This document shows positions 9,701-16,642 of a DNA stretch of 60,000 bases, piece after piece (within the stretch, counting starts at the first letter, position 1; every line of letters begins with the position of its first letter). The translations under genes and the position numbers were made by a program. The notes under the pieces are model-generated. The model saw only the letters and a program-made list of their open reading frames with translations, was not told where the DNA came from and ran no database searches. This DNA is from Tubulanus polymorphus (taxonomy: Eukaryota > Nemertea > Palaeonemertea > Tubulaniformes > Tubulanidae), in NCBI RefSeq assembly GCF_964204645.1, contig NC_134033.1, positions 188,001 through 248,000 of the forward strand. Direction: 5' to 3'.

Positions 9701-12343
9701 CAATCACTGAACTGAGCTAACGTTACAACCTCCTGAAATACAATCACTGAACTGAGCTAACGTTACAACCTCCTGAAATACAATCACTGAACTGAGCTAA
9801 CGTTATAACCTCCTGAAATACAATCACTGAACTGAGCTAATGTTACAACCTCCTGAAATACAATCACTGAACTGAGCTAACGTTATAACCTCCTGAAATA
9901 CAATCACTGAACTGAGCTAATGTTACAACCTCCTGAAATACAATCACTGAACTGAGCTAATGTAACAACCTCCTGAAATACAATCACTGAACTGAGCTAA
10001 TGTTACAACCTCCTGAAATACAATCACTGAACTGAGCTAACGTTATAACCTCCTGAAATACAATTACTGAACTGAGCTAATGTTACAACCTCCTGAAATA
10101 CAATCACTGAACTGAGCTAACGTTACAACCTCCTGAAATACAATCACTGAACTGAGCTAACGTTATAACCTCCTGAAATACAATTACTGAACTGAGCTAA
10201 TGTTACAACCTCCTGAAATACAATCACTGAACTGAACTAATGTTACAACCTCCTGAAATACAATCACTGAACTGAGCTAATGTAACAACCTCCTGAAATA
10301 CAATCACTGAACTGAGCTAATGTAACAACCTCCTGAAATACAATCACTGAACTGAGCTAATGTAACAACCTCCTGAAATACAATCACTGAACTGAGCTAA
10401 TGTTACAACCTCCTGAAATACAATCACTGAACTGAGCTAATGTAACAACCTCCTGAAATACAATCACTGAACTGAACTAATGTTACAACTTCCTGAAATA
10501 CAATCACTGAACTGAGCTAATGTAACAACCTCCTGAAATACAATCACTGAACTGAGCTAATGTAACAACCTCCTGAAATACAATCACTGAACTGAGCTAA
10601 TGTTACAACCTCCTGAAATACAATCACTGAACTGAGCTAATGTAACAACCTCCTGAAATACAATCACTGAACTGAACTAATGTTACAACTTCCTGAAATA
10701 CAATCACTGAACTGAGCTAATGTAACAACCTCCTGAAATACAATCACTGAACTGAGCTAATGTAACAACCTCCTGAAATACAATCACTGAACTGAGCTAA
10801 CGTTACAACCTCCTGAAATACAATCACTGAACTGAGCTAACGTTACAACCTCCTGAAATACAATCACTGAACTGAGCTAATGTTACAACCTCCTGAAATA
10901 CAATCACTGAACTGAGCTAACGTTACAACCTCCTGAAATACAATCACTGAACTGAGCTAACGTTATAACCTCCTGAAATACAATCACTGAACTGAGCTAA
11001 CGTTATAACCTCCTGAAATACAATCACTGAACTGAGCTAACGTTACAACCTCCTGAAATACAATCACTGAACTGAGCTAACGTTACAACCTCCTGAAATA
11101 CAATCACTGAACTGAGCTAACGTTACAACCTCCTGAAATACAATCACTGAACTGAGCTAACGTTACAACCTCCTGAAATACAATCACTGAACTGAGCTAA
11201 TGTTACAACCTCCTGAAATATAGTGCAATTACATGTGGAACTGCTTGGGCAACATGTGGAACTGGATAGTGGAATAACATGTGGAACTGCCTCAACAATA
11301 TGTGGAACTGCCTGGACAAGGGGAACTGGTTCTAAGGGTTTTCAAAGTATTCAATTTTCAATGTATTTATTTTTTCTTTGTACAATAAATTGTGAATTGA
11401 TCGTCAAATAGTTGTAAAGCTGAGACTAGTTAAAACATTCACTCAGGGCTTTAAGGTTAGCTGGCTAGGGTAAGGATTAGGGTTACTGTAAGGATTAGAG
11501 TAAGGATTAGGGTTACTGTAAGGATTAGAGTAAGGATTAGGGTAAGGATTAGGAGTAGATTTACCTCATTTCTTGCAAGTCCATTTTCCAACCAGGACAA
11601 TAATTCAACAACATGTTGCTGAACGACATCAACCGCAGTTTCATCTCTGAAAATACAACAATCATCAGCATCCATCTATCGATAACATCAAACCTGACGT
11701 TTAAATACTTACTTCAGTTTCACCGCGGCAACTCGTAACAATGCCGGGTCGAATATATGTGACAACTGTTCCGTCAGCGGACCACTATCGCCATCTATTA
11801 ATACACAGAATATACTTCATTTACAATTCAAGTAATGCAGGTTTGTTTGGATAATAAAGGGTTAATCTACCTGTATTACTGCTGTCTGTTGAATCTGCTG
11901 CATTCTCATTCTATCAAAATAAACATTAAATAAACCGAGATTAAATGAGGCTGGTTTTAAACCGGTTTAAAACAGAGATTAACAATCAATCGCTGAGGCT
12001 GGTCTTAATCTCAAACCCGAGTAACCACAGTTTAGTGTCACCAGGAATAACCAATTAGTTAATCAAAGCTTTAACCTAGTTTTAGTTTTGCATCGACCTG
12101 TTAACAGACAATTTAAGCTGAATTTGAGCCGACCGAGCTGAGACCGCGACAGGGTTAAAGTTAAAACCAGGCTCGGATCGGATATATTTAAATGACGGTT
12201 CTCACCAGATCCGGGACAATATCAACTGAAAGTGGCATCATCAACGAATCCCTCTCCCGCAGCTGCTGCTGCTGCTGACCGGTTACCGCGTGATTCACTT
12301 CATCCTCATCATCACCGCTCAATCGATATCCAGCGTTACCCAT
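321..12343 (-). CDS. ZZEF1: ZZEF1 orthologue (zinc finger ZZ-type and EF-hand domain protein), N-terminal 1302 codons, 28 exons, partial
   Basis: Exons in transcript order: 12206-12343, 11871-11910, 11713-11794, 11565-11646, 8393-8612, 8188-8252, 7984-8098, 7663-7843, 7258-7457, 7038-7116, 6602-6733, 6373-6489, 6105-6220, 5740-5913, 5558-5643, 5379-5434, 5043-5235, 4843-4959, 4508-4597, 4324-4430, 3136-3692, 2981-3051, 2784-2900, 2457-2694, 1379-1449, 1030-1158, 593-756, 321-489. All have AG/GT borders and phases agree throughout (3906 nt). Recognition rests on my memory of vertebrate ZZEF1: the MGNA start, an EF-hand, a DOC/APC10 domain containing SYWQSDG-like STYWQSDGS and SHWIR, then a CUB-like DDYLEFTD...EWGYKF block, all in the same order. 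Vertebrate ZZEF1 is about 2960 aa, so less than half is here; the ZZ fingers would lie beyond the left edge. The family binds histone H3 tails through its ZZ domains. The MGNA start would permit N-myristoylation. Introns are short but heavily invaded by minisatellites. Confidence 0.93.
785..1022. repeat. Two nested minisatellites (about 21 bp and 19 bp) at the ZZEF1 exon 26 donor
   Basis: A 21-bp G-rich unit (GGAGGGGGAGATGTGAGGTCT-like) repeats from about 785 to 930. A 19-bp unit (GATGGAGGAAAGTGAGGAT) follows to 1020. The second array stops about 8 bp from the splice donor at 1029. Confidence 0.85.
1478..2421. repeat. 41-bp minisatellite in the intron between ZZEF1 exons 24 and 25
   Basis: A composite unit of two half-units: CTGTGGAACTGTCTTCCACTTA-type (about 22 bp) and CTGTGGATTTGTGTCCACA (19 bp). 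Variants carry GTGCCCTTTAA. Read on the gene strand, every long unit contains CACAGTAAGT, a consensus-quality 5' splice site. The array spans nearly the whole intron. Confidence 0.93.
3136..3692 (-). CDS. ZZEF1: ZZEF1 exon 21 with in-frame 9-residue Ser/Thr-rich coding repeat
   Basis: The largest exon seen (557 bp). It opens with a conserved helical segment (RLLTLQLLHNLLPQM, later SQLLFQHLCSVIDNSS) that matches the vertebrate LLLQLL...LYTHLCDVVD region. It then runs into 13 full copies plus a partial copy of a 9-aa unit of the type LASEGTSTS, with variants LTSDSTSTS, LASESTTTS and VASETTTTS. It exits through VAISRNIIKNG to a clean GTAAGT donor. Vertebrate ZZEF1, as I remember it, has no such insertion at this point. 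The repeat is open in several frames because 27 is divisible by 3, but only this frame joins the conserved flanks. It probably forms a disordered, potentially O-glycosylated or phosphorylated linker of about 120 residues. Confidence 0.88.
3757..4322. repeat. 21-bp minisatellite, about 27 units, abutting the ZZEF1 exon 20 donor
   Basis: The unit GTTTAAGTGTAACGAGACCTG alternates with a GAGTAG variant. On the gene strand the intron begins GTGAGTTACACTTAAACCAG, so the first intron bases are already a repeat unit. The array fills the intron up to about 65 bp from the exon 21 acceptor. Confidence 0.93.
4640..4840. repeat. 21-bp minisatellite abutting the ZZEF1 exon 18 donor
   Basis: About nine units of CAGCAGCTGGAGGGAGACAC plus C, some lengthened by 1-2 bp. 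On the gene strand the donor AAG/GTCCGTTTC is followed at once by the first unit. It is open in many frames but not conserved coding sequence. Confidence 0.92.
5238..5345. repeat. 28-bp repeat, about 4 units, next to the ZZEF1 exon 17 acceptor
   Basis: Units of AGAGTCAATCCAAACTGGGT followed by TCTAATTC, with a TTTAAACT variant. The final unit merges with the acceptor (gene strand TTGACTCTTCAG/ATATG). Confidence 0.85.
5940..6098. repeat. About 24-bp palindromic repeat abutting the ZZEF1 exon 13 donor
   Basis: Units built around CTCCTGAGGAG, a perfect 11-bp inverted repeat, with GTCAACTGCAGGAACTGA. The array lies 6 bp from the donor at 6104. Confidence 0.82.
6226..6330. repeat. 15-bp repeat, about 7 units, running into the ZZEF1 exon 13 acceptor
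   Basis: Unit ATACATCAATCACAA. On the gene strand the last unit reads TTGATGTATTTCTAG, where other units read TTGATGTATTTGTGA, so the acceptor AG is a variant of the repeat. Confidence 0.9.
6521..6600. repeat. 20-bp repeat, 4 units, abutting the ZZEF1 exon 11 donor
   Basis: Unit CATGTACATGTGAGAGATGA, with the palindrome CATGTACATG. It ends within 10 bp of the donor at 6600-6601. Confidence 0.9.
7038..7843 (-). CDS. ZZEF1: ZZEF1 exons 8-10: DOC/APC10 (galactose-binding-like) domain
   Basis: Exons 7663-7843, 7258-7457 and 7038-7116 (about residues 248-401) encode a DOC domain, a beta-sandwich related to APC10 of the anaphase-promoting complex. Visible hallmarks are FDENTSTYWQSDGSARSHWI, then MKPNVVLKRLSLYVSPTDKS, MPNTITVAVG and QINIKRCQSDGCDTRIRAI. 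In ZZEF1 this domain follows the EF-hand, as here. The splice between exons 8 and 9 divides an Arg codon (CG/G) and that between 9 and 10 divides a Val codon (G/TC). The last roughly 30 nt of exon 8 and its donor are duplicated downstream (see the 91-bp repeat). Confidence 0.92.
7511..7692. repeat. 91-bp tandem duplication spanning the ZZEF1 exon 8 donor
   Basis: Two near-identical 91-bp copies, starting at 7511 and 7602. They include the last roughly 30 nt of exon 8 (WQSDGS...HWI coding), its donor CCG/GTAAAT and about 60 bp of intron. The downstream copy therefore carries a second, intact donor. Confidence 0.9.
7870..7982. repeat. 30-bp repeat, about 3.5 units, abutting the ZZEF1 exon 7 donor
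   Basis: Units of GAGTTTGAAATATCTGTTGA plus ACTCAGT with substitutions. The array directly follows the donor GAG/GTAAGAAC on the gene strand. Confidence 0.88.
8393..12343 (-). CDS. ZZEF1: ZZEF1 exons 1-5: start codon, myristoylation-type N terminus and EF-hand
   Basis: The start is the ATG at 12341-12343 (MGNAGYRLSGDDEDEV), chosen because vertebrate ZZEF1 begins MGNA; an in-frame upstream ATG at 12400 adds only a hydrophobic stretch and is less likely. Exon 1 carries a short poly-Q (QQQQQ) from a CAG tract. Exons 3-4 hold a helical region (HIFDPALLRVAAVKL, ELLSWLENGL). Exon 5 (8393-8612, about residues 115-187) is the EF-hand: the loop region reads FDVEGNGTADISPMLEAV, with D, E, N and D available for calcium, and it is followed by a second helix ending ECSLTPG. 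The acceptor of exon 5 lies in a 40-bp tandem repeat that fills the whole of intron 4. Confidence 0.92.
8573..11220. repeat. 40-bp minisatellite, about 66 units, carrying the ZZEF1 exon 5 splice acceptor in every unit
   Basis: Unit (plus strand) CAATCACTGAACTGAGCTAA followed by CGTTACAACCTCCTGAAATA. On the gene strand this reads TATTTCAG/GAGGTTGTAACGTTAGCTCA, exactly the intron-exon junction and first codons of exon 5 (8612 downward). The array fills intron 4. Variation is limited to a few sites (CGTTACA, TGTTACA, TGTAACA, CGTTATA). It has no open frame across units: reading from one unit into the next meets TGA. Confidence 0.97.
11223..11335. repeat. Degenerate ATGTGGAACTG repeat
   Basis: Four imperfect copies of an ACATGTGGAACTG-like motif flanking the 40-bp array, related to the TGTGGAACTG family seen elsewhere in the window. 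Confidence 0.7.
11458..11562. repeat. Imperfect GGATTAGGGTTACTGTAA array at the ZZEF1 exon 4 donor
   Basis: Repeats of TAAGGATTAGGGTTACTG and TAAGGATTAGAG, telomere-like in composition but not a perfect TTAGGG array. It ends right at the donor GAG/GTAAATC (11563-11564). Confidence 0.8.
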
Positions 12344-13309
12344 CACAACAAACAGCGCCACCACAACAATACTATCTGTAACCATGGCAATAACAAACAA
12401 TTCTCACATTAATCAATTTCATTCCTAATTCTTGATTCAGTTTAAATCTTTAGCGTTAATTTCATGACACTGAACCCTCAGAGTGAGTTAGACTAATCAG
12501 TAATCTGTCCGTGGCTTCTATTTACCAAAATGGTTTGTGGAAATATTCGATGACTGACAGGGGATCAGTGGAGTTGGAGACACAATGACTAGAGTAAGGG
12601 AGGGGCCTGGAATTCATGATTCACTGATGTGAGCGTTTTAATAAATTATTTCATTGAGTGAAATAAACACACAAACTGCCGTCTCAGACCACGGCAGAGA
12701 TATCAACAGAGTTGAGGCCTCATTAAATTCACTGCCATCCTAAATCATTGATTTAAAGGTGCCCACATGGGCTACTTCTCTATAGAGCTGTCCAGAGGGG
12801 ATAAACTCAGCTGCCCAGCTGAAGAGGAGCTGTCATTTGCATCTCCATACAAACAACAACAGGCCAACAGCTAGGTCTGGTCAGGCTAGGAGGACTAGTG
12901 AGGCTCTCCAGAGTCTGGGATTACTGGGACTGCCACTGGTGGGCTAATTGAATTCTGTCCAACCACGAGACCTGTTAAAACCCGAAACCACCACATACGT
13001 TTCATTATTGTTGATAAACTTTCGCTTTTAAAACTCTTTTCGATTTCGATTTCAATTTCAACTCTTCGCCTTCTGGCCCAGTCCTACTACTAGCCTAAAG
13101 CAGCAAACTGTCTCTAACCCTAACCCATCTCTTCAACCCCTCCTCTCTGTGTCTCTCTTATTAAATATGGTTATTTACCTCGACAGTCGCAAACATTATA
13201 ATTTATTTCAGTCGCAATTCTGGTTAATCCACAACCCGGAAGTCTGACATTTCTGCGGGGATTCCCAAGCTCTTAGGGTTTGTTCGTGTCCGGCAGATCC
13301 GGGCTAGGG
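12344..13309. other. Upstream flank of ZZEF1, no gene recognised
   Basis: Presumed 5' UTR and promoter of ZZEF1 on the minus strand. I see no coding exon, tRNA or array. An 11-13 nt direct repeat of TTTCGATTTC occurs near 13040. Confidence 0.5.
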
Positions 13310-13570
13310 TTAATGGTTCGAGTCCCGACGAAACGCTAACCCTAGGGTTAGGGTTAGTTCGCAGCGCCAGATCCTGGTGAGCTGGAGTTGGCGGGTTCGA
13401 GTCCCGACGAAACGCTAACCCTAGGGTTAGGGTTAGTTCGCAGCGCCAGATCCTGGTGAGCTGGAGTTGGCGGGTTCGAGTCCCGACGAAACGCTAACCC
13501 TAGGGTTAGGGTTAGTTCGCAGCGCCAGATCCTGGTGAGCTAGAGTTGGCGGTTCGAGTCCCGACCAAAC
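13310..13570. repeat. 61-bp tandem repeat, about 3.5 units, with tRNA B-box and TTAGGG-like parts
   Basis: Each unit holds GGCGGGTTCGAGTCCCGACG, which matches a pol III B box (GGTTCGANTCC), and CTAACCCTAGGGTTAGGGTT. It looks like the 3' half of a tRNA-like or SINE head amplified together with a short telomere-like stretch. Confidence 0.8.
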
Positions 13571-13744
13571 ATTAACTTAGTGAGCACGGATTAGGATTAT
13601 GCCAGATCTAATCAGTGGACCGAACGGTGTCTCCTGTCGGCTACAACCCGCCGCTTATCTGCCATACAGTGCGAGCGAGTCTTATCATTACGGGTTGATG
13701 GTTTTCGCGTCGAGTTCAACCACCACAGATTTGTATTCGTTGAT

Positions 13745-15240
13745 AATCAGTTCAGTCTCAGTGGAGGAGGATCTACAGCTCAGACTCAGTGGAGGAGGAT
13801 CTACAGCTCAGTCTCAGTGGAGGAGGATCTACAGTTCAGTCTCAGTGGAGGAGGATCTACAGCTCAGTCTCAGTGGAGGAGGATCTACAGCTCAGTCTCA
13901 GTGGAGGAGGATCTACAGTTCAGTCTCAGTGGAGGAGGATCTGCAGCTCAGTCTCAGTGGAGGAGGATCTGCAGCTCAGACTCAGTGGAGGAGGATCTGC
14001 AGCTCAGTCTCAGTGGAGGAGGATCTACAGTTCAGTCTCAGTGGAGGAGGATCTACAGCTCAGTCTCAGTGGAGGAGGATCTGCAGCTCAGTCTCAGTGA
14101 AGGAGGATCTACAGCTCAGTCTCAGTGGAGGAGGATCTACAGTTCAGTCTCAGTGGAGGAGGATCTGCAGCTCAGTCTCAGTGGAGGAGGATCTACAGTT
14201 CAGTCTCAGTGGAGGAGGATCTACAGTTCAGTCTCAGTGGAGGAGGATCTACAGTTCAGTCTCAGTGGAGGAGGATCTACAGCTCAGTCTCAGTGGAGGA
14301 GGATCTACAGCTCAGTCTCAGTGAAGGAGGATCTACAGCTCAGTCTCAGTGGAGGAGGATCTACAGCTCAGTCTCAGTGAAGGAGGATCTACAGCTCAGT
14401 CTCAGTGGAGGAGGATCTACAGCTCAGTCTCAGTGAAGGAGGATCTACAGTTCAGTCTCAGTGAAGGAGGATCTACAGCTCAGACTCAGTGGAGGAGGAT
14501 CTACAGCTCAGTCTCAGTGAAGGAGGATCTACAGCTCAGTCTCAGTGGAGGAGGATCTACAGCTCAGTCTCAGTGAAGGAGGATCTACAGCTCAGTCTCA
14601 GTGGAGGAGGATCTACAGCTCAGTCTCAGTGAAGGAGGATCTACAGTTCAGTCTCAGTGGAGGAGGATCTACAGTTCAGTCTCAGTGGAGGAGGATCTAC
14701 AGCTCAGTCTCAGTGGAGGAGGATCTACAGCTCAGTCTCAGTGGAGGAGGATCTACAGCTCAGACTCAGTGAAGGAGGATCTACAGTTCAGTCTCAGTGG
14801 AGGAGGATCTACAGCTCAGACTCAGTGGACGGAGTCGAGGAGGCTCTCTGTAAACATCTCAATGAATGAAACCTCAGTGGACTGAGGATCTACAGTTCAG
14901 ACTCAGTGGAGGAGGATCTACAGTTCAGTCTCAGTGGATGAGGATCTGCAGCTCAGTCTCAGTGGACGGAGTCGAGGAGGCTCTCTGTAAACATCTCAAT
15001 GAATGAAACCTCAGTGGAGGAGGATCTACAGTTCAGTCTCAGTGGAGGAGGATCTACAGCTCAGTCTCAGTGGAGGAGGATCTACAGTTCAGACTCAGTG
15101 AAGGAGGATCTACAGCTCAGTCTCAGTGGAGGAGGATCTACAGCTCAGTCTCAGTGGACGGAGGATCTACAGTTCAGACTCAGTGAAGGAGGATCTACAG
15201 CTCAGTCTCAGTGGACGGAGTCGAGGAGGCTCTCTGTAAA
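13745..15240. repeat. 28-bp minisatellite, about 50 units
   Basis: Unit CAGTCTCAGTGGAGGAGGATCTACAGCT with GTGAAGG, CTGCAG and CAGTTC variants. Because 28 is not divisible by 3 the array is open in rotating frames, giving several long but meaningless ORFs. From 14830 it is interrupted three times by a block with TCGAGGAGGCTCTCTGTAAA and ACATCTCAATGAATGAAACC. Confidence 0.95.
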
Positions 15241-15611
15241 CATCTCAATGAATGAAATCTGCAACATCTAAACCTGAAATTGAGTGTATTTGTTGCTGAG
15301 TAGACAAACTGCAACCTGGATGTCCCATTATACAATGTAGAATATAATATATCTTTATTGAAAATTCTATAAAACGTTTGCAATGCAAACTATAATTAAT
15401 CATTAGACTATACAACAGGTAAAATGCGCTGTAATATGTTTAAACAATTAGATCCATTTAAACCGTACATACAAAAATATCTGATTCCAGTATAAATTAT
15501 ATCAAAATTTCCTTTAAAAATTATTATGATAATTCTTATTGATATATCATCAAATTTGAGCTTTTTTATCACAGAATTACTTGATAACAATATGTACAAT
15601 GAGATTCTCTC
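15241..15611. other. AT-rich intergenic stretch, no feature recognised
   Basis: No plausible coding exon, RNA gene or repeat on either strand. Confidence 0.4.
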
Positions 15612-15800
15612 ATCAGAGAGTACATCAGGGGTAAGTACAGCAGAAAGTACATCAGTGGTAAGTACAGCAGAAAGTACATCAGTGGTAAGTACAGCAGAAA
15701 GTACATCAGGGGTAAGTACAGCAGAGAGTACATCAGTGGTAAGTACAGCAGAAAGTACATCAGTGGTAAGTACAGCAGAAAGTACAGCAGAGGGTACACA
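15612..15800. repeat. 27-bp minisatellite, about 7 units, with a consensus donor in each unit
   Basis: Unit AGTACATCAGTGGTAAGTAC plus AGCAGAA on the plus strand. Every unit contains GTGGTAAGTA, a strong 5' splice site, and ends in AG. I see no gene here on the plus strand. Confidence 0.92.
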
Positions 15801-16142
15801 AGAAAATTAATCATAAACAGATTATTTGATGGTTTTAGGTTATCCGGCAATAGACTATGTGAAGCGTGTGAACTCGATTATATACGTATAACTTTATGAT
15901 TAAGCAGCGTAAATAATCGTGAAATAATAAATCAAGTAAATCAACTTGATGTTGATTTTGTGCTCCGTATTATAACTGCTAATTTCATATACCACCTGAT
16001 GATATTATGCTCGCAATTAAAAATATTTCATCCTTCCTTAAAATACTGTTACAAAGTGCTAGAAATGTTACAAAATACACGCGATATCAGTTGATAACTG
16101 ATTCGAGGCTTCAAACGTTTGAAATAAAACACGTGTTTGATT
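15801..16142. other. AT-rich intergenic stretch, no feature recognised
   Basis: Nothing beyond simple AT-rich sequence could be supported. Confidence 0.4.
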
Positions 16143-16149
16143 CTAATCT

Positions 16150-16490
16150 CAACGGGAACTGGATCCGGGAAGTGTAGATTAACTGGATCCAGGAAGTGTA
16201 GATTAACTGGATCCAGGAAGTGTAGATTAACTGGATCCGGGAAGTGTAGATTAACTGGATCCAGGAAGTGTAGATTAACTGGATCCAGGAAGTGTAGATT
16301 AACTGGATCCAGGAAGTGTAGATCAACTGGATCCGGGAAGTGTAGATTAACTGGATCCTGGAAGTGTAGATTAACTGGATCCAGGAAGTGTAGATTAACT
16401 GGATCCAGGAAGTGTAGATCAACTGGATCCGGGAAGTGTAGATTAACTGGATCCAGGAAGTGTAGATTAACTGTATCCGGGAATGGCTGT
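16150..16490. repeat. 24-bp minisatellite, about 14 units, with BamHI-type GGATCC core
   Basis: Unit AACTGGATCCAGGAAGTGTA plus GATT, with GGATCCGG and GATC variants. It is open on both strands because 24 is divisible by 3; I treat it as non-coding. It lies about 150 bp downstream of the receptor A stop codon, so it may fall in its 3' UTR. Confidence 0.93.
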
Positions 16491-16642
16491 GTTCTGCTCA
16501 TGCGCAAGCGATACTTATGAGAACTGAAAGGATAGTGATCGAGGTCGAGGAAGGACTCGAGATGTAACCCCCCCCTCCCCTCCCCTCCCCACCCCCCTCC
16601 CCTATATCCTTAGACTGAACACGGCGGATGAGACACAAATAA

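Noticed and set aside
8573-11220. CRISPR-like or satellite-gene interpretation of the 40-bp array
   Set aside because: Units are contiguous without unique spacers and the genome is eukaryotic; the unit is explained by the ZZEF1 exon 5 boundary.
13599-14885. Ser/Gly-rich ORFs in the 28-bp array
   Set aside because: The frame rotates through a 28-bp repeat, the same peptides occur in every frame, and there is no domain or splice evidence.
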